Shown here: in pieces, positions 51,605-61,182 of the stretch
How positions within the stretch are numbered: position 1 is the stretch's first letter
How the letters are laid out: each line of letters starts with the position of its first letter
Origin: an uncultured Prevotella sp.
Lineage (GTDB): Bacteria > Bacteroidota > Bacteroidia > Bacteroidales > Bacteroidaceae
Length of the DNA stretch: 64,000 bases
Reading direction: 5' to 3'
NCBI GenBank assembly: GCA_946999045.1
Contig: CAMQBR010000008.1
Coordinates: 1-64,000 of the forward strand
Made by a program: the position numbers and the translations under genes
The notes under the pieces: generated by a model
The model's database searches: none
The model's input: the letters and a program-made list of their open reading frames with translations, nothing else
What the model was told of the DNA's origin: nothing

Positions 51605-53410
51605 TTATTCCCATCCTGGATTTTGTTTCCATTTATTATTTGTTAGAATTAACATTCGAGGCTGTATGGGTAACAGATAGTCGCGATGGGTATCAAATTG
51701 CCATCCATTGGGCATTGTCTTAGGATTAATAGGGAGTATATACCTATAAGTATCTTGGTGCTTACCTGATAAAAATAAGTTACTTCCTTTATCCTTATCG
51801 TATACCAACTTGTTTTGATATTGAGGGTGATGTTCCAAATTGCTCCCTGTAAATAAAGCTCCTTCAGCATGTTTGCCAACAATTAGTTCATCGGCAGCAG
51901 CCCATCGAAGAATATCGGTTAATCGTTTACCTTCGGCAGCTTGTTCTATTCTGCGTTCACGTCTTACACATTGTATGTATTTGTTGAGTGCATGAAATGG
52001 GTAAGAAGCTAACGTATTATATTCTCTATCGAAGTTAACAGCAGGCATACCAACTCTATTGCGCAATGGTTGTAAAATCTGAATAATTTTAGAAGCGTAT
52101 TTAGGTCCATCAAGTTCAGCCAAAGCCTCTGCATAGTTCAGCAATACATCGGCGTATCGATATTGTATACCAGGAGTAGCACCACGAAATTCTGCATCAA
52201 GATTACCTTTATAGTTTATTTGTACATGCTTTAAGAGAGAATAGCCTGTTTCGTTTTTGTGGTAACTTGAACCTATCAATGGAGGAACGATATAAGCTGG
52301 TGCATCTGGTCTTAGTTTCTGTCCAGGTGTACACACTGTTTGAGATAGGCGAGGGTCGCGCAGTGTAGGCTTTAATTCGTTGCCATATATCTTTTTAGTT
52401 TTGATAACTTGCTCGCCAACAAAAGGTTTACCATCTATGGTTAGATAATCGTCAACCAATGATGCTGTAACTCCTATGCTACCACCTCCTCTGTTTAAGT
52501 ACCTGTTAACATTGTTTCCAATATTAGTACCATCATAATGTCTAAACCAGAAAACTTCAGGATTATTGCTCAAATCTTCTATTTGGAATAGTTTTCTATA
52601 ATCGTTAAGTTTATCACCTGTAGTATAGATATGCCATACACCGCGGTTGATAACGTCTTTGCAAGCGTCAGTACAAATTGTAAAATATTGTAGTATCTTT
52701 TCATCTGTTATGGTTTTATCATAAAAAGCATCGTTCTTTAACTTATGGTATTTTTCCCATGTAGCTTCAAACAAAGCGACTTCAGATTTTAAGGTACGTG
52801 CTACATCTCGATGTATACGCATAGTGCTGCTATTATTCTGTTCTTGCAAATTTGCAATAGCCTTATCAAGATCTTTTAGTATATGGTCAGCAATAATGGT
52901 GCGGTGTTCTCTTGGCAGTTGCATAACTTCTATGTTTGGATCAAGAGGCTTATCTATCCAGGTAAGTTCTCCATAGTTCTTAAATAGTTGAAAATAGTAC
53001 CATGCTCTAAAGAAATACGCTTCTCCTATGCATTGTTTATATTCAGCTGAACGATTATCGTTGCAATTTCCTAAATTGGTAAGTAAAAAATTGATATTAC
53101 GTATATATTTGTAATTATTAAGTTTAACAGCATTACTTAATGTTAATGCTCCATTAAGTCGAGTATTGACCGATGCTCCTGATAGATTATCACTATTAAG
53201 GTCACCGCTGGCAATGTAATTCTGGCTCCATTCAAATCCCTGTTGCATGCCCGCTGTTTCATAGAATTGGTCAAGATAACTTTCGATTTCTCCAATAGAA
53301 CTAAAGGCATTAGCTGAAGAAATAACCCCTTCTGGTGTCTTATTAAGGTCGTAGCAACTCATTAAACAAAACAATGGTGCTAACCATATAAGTTTATAAT
53401 TGATGTTCAT
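51605..53410 (-). CDS. SusD-family surface glycan-binding lipoprotein
   Basis: The 601-residue lipoprotein has a lipobox ending in CLMSC and a body with the SusD signatures: YFFRAWYYFQLFKNYG in TPR1, RYADVLLNYAEALAEL (a TPR helix), and RRERRIEQAAEGKRLTDILRW. The C-terminal LPINPKTMPNG and QNPGWE are typical of the family. It caps the preceding SusC barrel and binds the glycan. An ATG nine bases further upstream (53419) is possible, but MNINYKLIWL at 53410 makes the better signal peptide. Confidence 0.93.
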   Translation of the reverse strand: MNINYKLIWLAPLFCLMSCYDLNKTPEGVISSANAFSSIGEIESYLDQFYETAGMQQGFEWSQNYIASGDLNSDNLSGASVNTRLNGALTLSNAVKLNNYKYIRNINFLLTNLGNCNDNRSAEYKQCIGEAYFFRAWYYFQLFKNYGELTWIDKPLDPNIEVMQLPREHRTIIADHILKDLDKAIANLQEQNNSSTMRIHRDVARTLKSEVALFEATWEKYHKLKNDAFYDKTITDEKILQYFTICTDACKDVINRGVWHIYTTGDKLNDYRKLFQIEDLSNNPEVFWFRHYDGTNIGNNVNRYLNRGGGSIGVTASLVDDYLTIDGKPFVGEQVIKTKKIYGNELKPTLRDPRLSQTVCTPGQKLRPDAPAYIVPPLIGSSYHKNETGYSLLKHVQINYKGNLDAEFRGATPGIQYRYADVLLNYAEALAELDGPKYASKIIQILQPLRNRVGMPAVNFDREYNTLASYPFHALNKYIQCVRRERRIEQAAEGKRLTDILRWAAADELIVGKHAEGALFTGSNLEHHPQYQNKLVYDKDKGSNLFLSGKHQDTYRYILPINPKTMPNGWQFDTHRDYLLPIQPRMLILTNNKWKQNPGWE

Positions 53411-53440
53411 GATGTACATATTTTTTTAGTTATTAAATTC

Positions 53441-56400
53441 TTAGAAGTTTACAGTTAATCCCAAGGAGTATACTTTATTAAGAGGATATTGTTTTCCTCC
53501 TTCTTGGTTATAGTTGTTATTGGCAAAAATAACCTCGGGGTCAAACATTCCTTTTAATTTTGTGAACGTAAGAAGATTTTCTCCTGAAGCAAATATTCTT
53601 ATCTGTTGCAATTTAATTTTTTGTATTAGGTGTTTGGGAAGAGTGTAACTGATGGTTAGGTTTTTTAATCTGCAATAAGCCGCATTTTGCAAATATTGGT
53701 CTGTAGCATAAGCCGATGTCTTGGCATTATACTGTTTTACTGCCCCAGCTGTATTTATATATGGTTTAGGATAATATGCATTTGGATTGGTCTCGCTCCA
53801 GTAATCTAAGTGTTCTTTAAATACTGTTACTTGTGCGTAAGAGCTACATCCCCAGAAGTAAATGTTATATAGTGGACTCCAATCTCGTTTTCCTACACCT
53901 TGGAACATAAAGCTAAGACTTAATCCTTTCCAGCTAATATCTCCATTAATTGTATATTGGTATCTTGGCGTTGAGTTTCCTATAATAGTCATATCACCCA
54001 TATCGCCTAACTTGTTACTTCCATTATTGATTTTATGATCGTTATTTAGGTCTTTGAAAGCAATATCACCAGGTGTCCACTTTTGTGTTGTAAGGAAATG
54101 ATTGTCGTGTGTACGATTGTATTCATCAGCCTGCTGCTGTGTTTTTATTAATCCGTCTGTTCGGTATCCCCAAATTTCTCCAACCATTTTTCCATTATAC
54201 CAGTTACTATTAGGTTTGGTACCTGTTGGATTTTCGTAAGCTGTTACTTGTGCTGTAGCATCAGAAATAGAGCCTCCAATGTTATATTCTATCTCTTTTC
54301 CTATTTTCCCATGATGGTTAATTGTTAATTCCCATCCTCTATTACGTAGTTGTGCATTATTGGTTAATGGAGCATTAGCACCGAATAAATCTGGAAAATC
54401 TACTCCAGGTCCCAACATATCTTTTGTATCACGCTGAAATATATCAAAGCTACCAGTTAATAATCCATTAAAAACTCCGAAGTCAATACCAAGGTTTTTG
54501 CTATCAACTTTCTCCCAAGTAGTTGTAGGATTAACTACACCTGGAGCATTAAGATAGATATGTCTGCCATTATTAAATATATATTGTCCCAGTGCATTGT
54601 TAAGATTAAGGGTAGAAGTAAAGGTATACAAAGCAGCTCCTGCTTGATTTCCTAATCGTCCTATAGAGCCACGTAGCTTCAATTGTGAAAGAACATTGCG
54701 ATATAGATTCATAAAAGGTTCTTCTGTAATATTCCATCCTACTGAAACGGATGGGAAAAATCCCCATCTATGTTCCTTTGCAAAACGAGAAGAGCCATCG
54801 TATCTACCATTTATTTCTAACAAATATCTGCTTTTATAGTTATAGTTAATTCTTGCAAAAAAACTGCGTGTAGCCCACGAATTACGAATATCTGTGATGT
54901 TTTTATCTCCGCTTCCCATTCCAGCATTAGGATTTGTCATAGAATAAAGTTTCGTTATCATATTGCGCAAATATCCATAGTAATTATTTTCTTCTTGGTA
55001 TCCTCCCATCATAGTTATATGATGGTCACTAAAAAGTGATACATTATAATGTGCATAAAGGTTTATGTTTTGGTAATGTGTATCAGCAGAATATCTGGTA
55101 TACCTACCATCTGCACTTACGCCTAATTCGTTTCTAACACCTTTGGTCATGGTTTTGCCATCAGCAGCATATATCATTGGAGCTATGTTTATAGCAGCAT
55201 ATCTGCTTCCTGTCATCTTGTAAGTATAATCCATTATGATATGCAGGTTTTTCAGTGGCTCTATTTCAAATCCACCTGTCATGTTTAAGAAATCACGTTT
55301 GGTTTGTGTCTTTGTGCCGCTCTGTAAATATGGTATCATGGATAATTCTGTAAAATGCCCATTGGGGTCTACAACAGAAACTGTAGGACGGAAGCGAGCC
55401 AGTGAATGAAAGAAGCCATCACTTAAACCTCCATCCCCAAAAGGAGTATTATCATTGGTATGAGTAAACTTAATAGAAGCTTTTAATTTGATCCATTTTG
55501 CCAGTTGCGATGTAAGATTGGCAGATACATTCATGCGTTCAAAGTTGATATCTGCATAACGTAGCAATCCGTCTTCTTTGTAATATCCCGTTGATACATA
55601 ATATTGTGCAACTTTACTACCTCCGCTTACGCTAAGATTATGACGTTGTTTAAAGGCGGCATTCTTGTAATGTAATTTAAAATAATCTATATTTCCAATG
55701 CCCTTTTCTTGATTTTCAAAGGCAGGATTCATATTGTCATGAGCAGATAATTCCTCCCATGGGTTTACGCTCGAAGAATTATCAATATATTGTTGCAACT
55801 TATTAATTTTTTCTTCGCTATATAAACGTGATGAGTTAGCGTTAATACATCCTGCATTCCAATATTTGGCGAAATCAACAGAATTAACCATTTTAGGCAA
55901 TACTGTTGGGGTACTCCAACCTACACTTCCCTGATAATTAAGTTGAACTTTTCCCTCCTTACCTCTTTTTGTTGTAACTAATATTACTCCGTATGCAGCA
56001 CGAGCACCATAAATGGCACATGCGGCAGCATCTTTGAGAACAGAGATGTTTGCAATGTCGTTTGGGTTGACGTCAGACAAGCTCATTTCTATTCCGTCTA
56101 CTAATACGTATGGATGTCCTGTTCCCGATAAATTTCCTTGTCCTCTAAGGGTAAGTGTTCCAGATGCTCCTGGACGTCCTGAATGGTTATTTGTAACCAA
56201 AAGTCCTGGAATCATACCTTGCAGGCTTTGTGTTGCATCGGTAACGGGGCGAGTATTTAATTTACTACCTTGTACAGAAGATACTGATCCTGTAAGATTT
56301 ACTTTCTTTTGTACACCGTATCCTACAACAACAACTTCGTTAAGTCGCTGCGAAATTTCTTTCAAGACTATGGTAGATAGCTTATTTGCCTGAGCTTTAA

Positions 56401-56953
56401 ATTCTTTAGGAGAGAATCCTATATACGATATATTAAGCAAAGTAACCTCTTTGTCTGCATACAAGGAAAATACACCATCTATATTAGTAATAGTTCCATT
56501 ATTGGTTCCGTTTTCTAAAACAGATGCACCAATAATGGGTTCTCCTTGCATATCAGTTACTTTTCCTGTTATTTTATATTTTGTTTGTGGGGTTGATTTT
56601 GATTTATGATGAGTTTCCTTCTCATTTAATTTTACTATGATGATATGTCTATTTATGATGCGATAGCTCAAATATTGCCCACTTAGTATGGTGTTGAGTA
56701 ATTGATGCAATGTGGGAGATGATGTTCCTACATTTACAGTTTGATTTAATTTAAGAGTAGCTTGCGAAAAATCTACTGACATTTTGGTTTGAGCTTCAAT
56801 CATACTAAAAAAACTCTCAACGGTTGCTTGAGTGCGAGAAAGATGGATAACTTGATTTTGTCCAAACATTGTACTTGATATGAAAAGGAACAAACCAAGC
56901 AATACCATTTTACCCGAACAAAGCATAACACTTTGTTTCTTTCTTTTCTTCAT
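53441..56953 (-). CDS. SusC-family TonB-dependent receptor with STN signalling domain
   Basis: The 1170-residue receptor has a signal peptide (cut near MFGQ), an STN domain (about 35-95: HLSRTQATVESFFSMIEAQT, then LHQLLNTILSGQYL), a CarboxypepD_reg-like domain (YKITGKVTDMQGEPIIGASV), a plug with VVVVGYGVQKKVNLTGSVSS and YVLVDGIEM, and a long beta-barrel. The STN domain contacts an anti-sigma factor, and a FecR gene sits upstream, so ligand binding should activate the ECF sigma encoded nearby. The start at 56953 is chosen over an upstream ATG because the signal peptide begins there. Confidence 0.95.
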   Translation of the reverse strand: MKKRKKQSVMLCSGKMVLLGLFLFISSTMFGQNQVIHLSRTQATVESFFSMIEAQTKMSVDFSQATLKLNQTVNVGTSSPTLHQLLNTILSGQYLSYRIINRHIIIVKLNEKETHHKSKSTPQTKYKITGKVTDMQGEPIIGASVLENGTNNGTITNIDGVFSLYADKEVTLLNISYIGFSPKEFKAQANKLSTIVLKEISQRLNEVVVVGYGVQKKVNLTGSVSSVQGSKLNTRPVTDATQSLQGMIPGLLVTNNHSGRPGASGTLTLRGQGNLSGTGHPYVLVDGIEMSLSDVNPNDIANISVLKDAAACAIYGARAAYGVILVTTKRGKEGKVQLNYQGSVGWSTPTVLPKMVNSVDFAKYWNAGCINANSSRLYSEEKINKLQQYIDNSSSVNPWEELSAHDNMNPAFENQEKGIGNIDYFKLHYKNAAFKQRHNLSVSGGSKVAQYYVSTGYYKEDGLLRYADINFERMNVSANLTSQLAKWIKLKASIKFTHTNDNTPFGDGGLSDGFFHSLARFRPTVSVVDPNGHFTELSMIPYLQSGTKTQTKRDFLNMTGGFEIEPLKNLHIIMDYTYKMTGSRYAAINIAPMIYAADGKTMTKGVRNELGVSADGRYTRYSADTHYQNINLYAHYNVSLFSDHHITMMGGYQEENNYYGYLRNMITKLYSMTNPNAGMGSGDKNITDIRNSWATRSFFARINYNYKSRYLLEINGRYDGSSRFAKEHRWGFFPSVSVGWNITEEPFMNLYRNVLSQLKLRGSIGRLGNQAGAALYTFTSTLNLNNALGQYIFNNGRHIYLNAPGVVNPTTTWEKVDSKNLGIDFGVFNGLLTGSFDIFQRDTKDMLGPGVDFPDLFGANAPLTNNAQLRNRGWELTINHHGKIGKEIEYNIGGSISDATAQVTAYENPTGTKPNSNWYNGKMVGEIWGYRTDGLIKTQQQADEYNRTHDNHFLTTQKWTPGDIAFKDLNNDHKINNGSNKLGDMGDMTIIGNSTPRYQYTINGDISWKGLSLSFMFQGVGKRDWSPLYNIYFWGCSSYAQVTVFKEHLDYWSETNPNAYYPKPYINTAGAVKQYNAKTSAYATDQYLQNAAYCRLKNLTISYTLPKHLIQKIKLQQIRIFASGENLLTFTKLKGMFDPEVIFANNNYNQEGGKQYPLNKVYSLGLTVNF

Positions 56954-57088
56954 GATAATTACAGTTTTTAAGACTAACAACAGCTTTTATTTAAGTTGTG
57001 CTCAGTCATGGGTTATACAAAAAGTTTATATTGTTATATGAGTAGTTATTTGTTCTTTTAGACTTAAAGGAGGATTATGACACACCTG

Positions 57089-58012
57089 TTAGTTGCTTTT
57101 ATATAAGATAATTCTGTTAGAAATCTTCTTATATTTAATGTTACCCGAAACTACAGAAAGTACGGCTAACACATCGTCTATCTTTTCATCCTTATGAAAG
57201 TTCATGGTATAACGTTGGTTGGTATCCACTCCATGTTCTATTTCGAATCGTACACCATAACTCCGTTCTATGTCAGATAAAATATACTTGAGTGGCTGCG
57301 AATTAAAGACGAGTTCGCCTTGTGTCCACCGCATTTCGTCCATGGCATTTATCTTACTTTTGCTCATCTTGCCATTATTTCTATTGTATGATAGTTGTTC
57401 ATTAGGATGAAGCGTTATGGCATGTTTGTCATCGAAAACCTTAACTAAACCTTCTTCGAGAGAAATGCGTATTTGTTCATCTTGCTGATAAGATTTTACA
57501 CAAAAATGAGTACCCAATACTTTTACTTTTATTTGTCCCATATTTACAATAAAAGGTTGCTGTGCATTCTTACTTACATCAAAATGACAGTTACCTACAA
57601 CATATACTTCACGGGTTACATTATGTTTACTAAAAGAGGTAGGGTATATAATATAAGATCCTGAATTTATAATAACTTTGGTTCGATCGGCTAATAAGAT
57701 ACTATCAATTTTACCTTCTGGAACATATTTTTGTATCATCCGTGACGTTTCTGCACAATAATGTGCCGAATAATTCCATGATATGAATGCAGCTACAATG
57801 GGTAATATAAGTATAGCTGCATATTTTATAAAACGTAAAATTCTATCTTTACGATATCTTTGATATTCGTATTCATGCCTGTTAGACTGAAAAATCCGAA
57901 GAGCAGCATGTACATCTTCAGCCAGTTGTTCATCTTCAGCCTGTTTCCATCGTCTGCGTAATGCTGCATCGGTTTGTTTGTTTTCTTGTGTATGTAAATG
58001 TAGTGTATTCAT
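57089..58012 (-). CDS. FecR-family anti-sigma factor with DUF4974 domain
   Basis: The 307-residue protein has a cytoplasmic N-terminal segment (1-65), one transmembrane helix (about 70-88: IKYAAILILPIVAAFIS) and a periplasmic FecR domain (about 105-205: YVPEGKIDSILLADRTKVIINSGS) followed by DUF4974 (about 225-307: LVFNSQPLKYILSDIERSYGV). It holds the ECF sigma factor inactive until the STN domain of the SusC receptor signals. It lies 59 bases after the sigma gene. Confidence 0.92.
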   Translation of the reverse strand: MNTLHLHTQENKQTDAALRRRWKQAEDEQLAEDVHAALRIFQSNRHEYEYQRYRKDRILRFIKYAAILILPIVAAFISWNYSAHYCAETSRMIQKYVPEGKIDSILLADRTKVIINSGSYIIYPTSFSKHNVTREVYVVGNCHFDVSKNAQQPFIVNMGQIKVKVLGTHFCVKSYQQDEQIRISLEEGLVKVFDDKHAITLHPNEQLSYNRNNGKMSKSKINAMDEMRWTQGELVFNSQPLKYILSDIERSYGVRFEIEHGVDTNQRYTMNFHKDEKIDDVLAVLSVVSGNIKYKKISNRIILYKSN

Positions 58013-58071
58013 TTTCTCTTTGTCTTTGGTCGTTTTATGATAAAGAGTAAAAATATAAAGAATGCACGTAA

Positions 58072-58638
58072 TTAGAATTTATTAAAAAAGGTTAATGCGA
58101 CAAATACTGGTAATATCTTCTTTAAGTGAGCAAGTGCTAATGATATATGTTTTTCAACTGTACGTTTGCTAACACCTAATGTTTCGGATATCTCTGTATT
58201 ACTCAATCCATCTATTCTGCTCATCACGAATATTTTTCGTCGTTGAGTAGACATTTTATTTATTTCTTGAGTGATGTAATTGTATAATTCTTGATAACAC
58301 AACTTAACTTCTCCTGTCATATTATCTGTTTGTATCTCAAGATGTTCTTTTATATCTTTTCTGAGAAGCGATTGCTTAATTTCTCTTAAGGCAGCGTTTC
58401 TGGCTGTAATATAAAGGTAACTGTCTATATTTTCTATTTGTGAAAAACGGTCTCTTTTTATCCAAAGATTCATAAAAAGTTCTTGAATAATATTTTCGGC
58501 TTCGGCTTTATCCTTGCAAAAAGGTATAAGAAAATGCAATAGTTTCGAATAATATTCAACAAATAAGAGATCAAAAGCTTTTTCGTCTCCATGCGACAGC
58601 GCAAAAATAAACGAAGTATTTGTTTTTATTTTATTCAT
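58072..58638 (-). CDS. ECF RNA polymerase sigma factor
   Basis: The 188-residue protein has sigma region 2 (about 15-85: AFDLLFVEYYSKLLHFLIPF, AENIIQELFMNLWIKRDRF) and region 4 (about 125-180: MSRIDGLSNTEISETLGVSKRTVEKHIS, an HTH). It is of the Bacteroidetes FecI type paired with a FecR gene. It should drive the SusC-SusD-sulfatase genes downstream. Its own promoter, at 58744-58775, is of the housekeeping type. Confidence 0.94.
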   Translation of the reverse strand: MNKIKTNTSFIFALSHGDEKAFDLLFVEYYSKLLHFLIPFCKDKAEAENIIQELFMNLWIKRDRFSQIENIDSYLYITARNAALREIKQSLLRKDIKEHLEIQTDNMTGEVKLCYQELYNYITQEINKMSTQRRKIFVMSRIDGLSNTEISETLGVSKRTVEKHISLALAHLKKILPVFVALTFFNKF

Positions 58639-58743
58639 ATAAAACTATTGCATTTTTCCAAAAAGGCAGGGCAGAGTTTTTATCATATTAAGATAATGAA
58701 CAACAAGCCTCTCATTTTCTTGCTATATCAAGACTTACGAGTA

Positions 58744-58775
58744 CAAATATATACCTTTTATTTATATTTACCAAA
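58744..58775 (-). promoter_or_regulatory. Promoter of the ECF sigma gene (TTTG / TATATTTG)
   Basis: On the minus strand TTTG (58775-58772) and TATATTTG (58751-58744) are exactly 20 bp apart. The leader is about 100 bases. Confidence 0.6.
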
Positions 58776-58840
58776 GAGTAAAAATCTTTTTATTTCCTAT
58801 TCCATTGTTTTTCGTCTCTTTATAGCTATTTGAATATCAC

Positions 58841-61165
58841 TTACTTCACTACAATCTCATCAACGAATAAAAAAGCAGTGTTGCCATGACCATAATGCCA
58901 TTGAGGCATGTTGCGCTCGGACAAAACTTGTACACGGAGGTAGCGAGCTTTGGCGTTTTGAAGTAAGATAGTTTGTGTGTTTACACTGGCAGGAACCATG
59001 TGGGGGAGGGCTGGTTTGTGGTCGGTGTATGCGGTGGTAAAGTGAGTCCCATCGGTTGATATGGACAATGTAACACCTCTATCGGGGAATATCCAGTTAG
59101 ATTGTTCTGTTAGTGTACGGATAGCAACGCTGTGAATGGTTTGCTGTTTCTTTAAGTCTATAATCACATCCATGTCGTTGTTAACAAATCCTACCCACTT
59201 ACCCGAATGGAAAAAAGTATTACCCAACTGTCCGTTTACCAGTTCTAATATACTGTTACCTTGATAACTTGAATTAGGTAGGGTTAAGTATTTTACCGAT
59301 TTCATCAATGCTTTGTGTACTACTACCGTATCGTTCAATGGGTCGCTCATTAAGCTATCAATGTAAGCCACGGCACGAATGATAGCAGAATGTTTGAGCT
59401 TGAAAGGCTTTTTGTACAACTGGCAGTGCTTATTGGGCAGTGTTCCATCAGTGGTATAATAAATCTGAGCCTGTTTTATACAACTCAACGCCACCTTGAT
59501 ATACTTACCACTGGCAGCTGGAGTGCAGTTGGAAGCCACTGTAAAATAATGGTGAGCATAGTTATAGCCTAACTTTTGATAGATTTGCAGAAGATGGGGC
59601 AAGCGAAACATAAAGTCGTTTTCATCTTTTTGTGTGCTGTCGCACCATTGAACTTCACACGCTGCAGCCAGTCGGGGTAACATCATATATTGTACATGAC
59701 TCAACGTTTTTATCTGTTCTGTCCATAAATTGGCTTGCACGCCCATGATGTGCTTGGCCTGCTGAGGTGTTAACGATGTGGGTACAGGCTGAAAACTATA
59801 CACTCGTTGTATGGGCAAATAAGCATTAAATGCCACAGGTTCGGTACTTCTGTTTTCTGTTTGATAGTAATCAAAGTACATGTGTGATGTAGGACACATA
59901 ATAGCATCACGACCTAAGCGTGCAGCTTCTTCGGCTCCACCAATGCCTCGCCACGACAAAATCGTAGCACCTGGAGCTCCATCTCCTTCTAATATCTCGT
60001 CCCAGCCACAAACTTTTCTGCCTTTACTTGTGATGTAATGTGCCACTGCACTCATAAAATAGCTTTGCAATTTTTGTTCCTTTGTGTATTTATTATCGGT
60101 AACCATACCTAACTGTTGTATCTTTGTTTGGCATTTTTTACATTGTTTCCATATAGCTTTAGAACATTCATCACCGCCAATACAGATATATTTTCCAGGA
60201 AACAGAGCCATTACCTCGTTCATTACATCTTTGGCAAACTGCAAAGTACTGTCGTTTCCAGCACAAAGAACATCGTCTGCAATGCCCCATTCCGTACGAA
60301 TACTGTACGGACCGCCCTTACATCCCAGCTTTGGGTAAGCAGTTAATGCTGCTACCATGTGTCCAGGCATATCTATTTCGGGTACAATTTCTATGTGTCG
60401 TTGCATAGCATATTGTACAATCTCTTTGATTTGTGCTTGCGTATAGTAGCCCCCATGTGGTGTTCCGTCTTTCTTATCAGTGTGTCCGATAGCAGTTTCG
60501 GCTCGCATCGAACCTTTTTCTACCAATAAAGGATATTTTTTTATTTCTATTCTCCATCCTTGGTCATCGGTTAAATGCCAGTGAAAATAATTAATATTGT
60601 GCAAGGCGAGCATATCAATAAATTGCTTTATGGCATCTACACAAAAAAAATGACGAGCCACATCCAGCATGGCACCCCGATAACCAAATTGCGGATAGTC
60701 AATTATTTCGCCTGCTGGAAAGATGATTTTTGATAGCTTACCTAAAGGAATAGCCTTCCTCAAAGTTTGTATTCCATAGAACGTTCCTGCTTCTGTTGCG
60801 CCCTCTATGGTTATCTTTTCTGGAGATACCATGATGTGGTAAGCTTCTTTGTTAGGATGTTGCATACCTGTACTCAATTCTATATTATGTGCATCTGTGG
60901 TAAAGGTGCTTATTTTGAGTTGTATGCCTGTTAACTGTTTGATATAAAGAGCTAATAGTTTTGCATAACTTTTTAATATCAAGTTGTTGGCAGGGTATAT
61001 TATTGAGGTTCGTTCATTGAGAACAAACCCCTTGTTCATTACCATATTTATTTGTTGAGGCAATGGTATAACCCGATAGTTAGCCGTTGGTTGTTGCGCA
61101 TTTTGTGCCATACTGCACAGCACAACCATAATAGTTAACAGAGTTGACAAAATGATTTTCCGCAT
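58841..61165 (-). CDS. GH20 beta-N-acetylhexosaminidase with C-terminal lectin-like domain
   Basis: The 774-residue enzyme has a signal peptide (cut near SMAQ, residue 21), a GH20b domain (about 30-155), the GH20 barrel (about 160-520: RGAMLDVARHFF, FHWHLTDDQGWRIEIKKYP, PEIDMPGHM, CIGGDECSK with the catalytic pair Asp332-Glu333) and a C-terminal part with a chitobiase-like CHB_HEX_C segment (about 560-620) and an F5/8-type discoidin domain (about 640-774). It releases terminal GlcNAc or GalNAc from glycans with substrate-assisted catalysis. It starts 17 bases after the BtuG-like gene, so it may be transcribed with it rather than with the PUL. Confidence 0.94.
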   Translation of the reverse strand: MRKIILSTLLTIMVVLCSMAQNAQQPTANYRVIPLPQQINMVMNKGFVLNERTSIIYPANNLILKSYAKLLALYIKQLTGIQLKISTFTTDAHNIELSTGMQHPNKEAYHIMVSPEKITIEGATEAGTFYGIQTLRKAIPLGKLSKIIFPAGEIIDYPQFGYRGAMLDVARHFFCVDAIKQFIDMLALHNINYFHWHLTDDQGWRIEIKKYPLLVEKGSMRAETAIGHTDKKDGTPHGGYYTQAQIKEIVQYAMQRHIEIVPEIDMPGHMVAALTAYPKLGCKGGPYSIRTEWGIADDVLCAGNDSTLQFAKDVMNEVMALFPGKYICIGGDECSKAIWKQCKKCQTKIQQLGMVTDNKYTKEQKLQSYFMSAVAHYITSKGRKVCGWDEILEGDGAPGATILSWRGIGGAEEAARLGRDAIMCPTSHMYFDYYQTENRSTEPVAFNAYLPIQRVYSFQPVPTSLTPQQAKHIMGVQANLWTEQIKTLSHVQYMMLPRLAAACEVQWCDSTQKDENDFMFRLPHLLQIYQKLGYNYAHHYFTVASNCTPAASGKYIKVALSCIKQAQIYYTTDGTLPNKHCQLYKKPFKLKHSAIIRAVAYIDSLMSDPLNDTVVVHKALMKSVKYLTLPNSSYQGNSILELVNGQLGNTFFHSGKWVGFVNNDMDVIIDLKKQQTIHSVAIRTLTEQSNWIFPDRGVTLSISTDGTHFTTAYTDHKPALPHMVPASVNTQTILLQNAKARYLRVQVLSERNMPQWHYGHGNTAFLFVDEIVVK

Positions 61166-61182
61166 TGAATTTATCAGTATGC

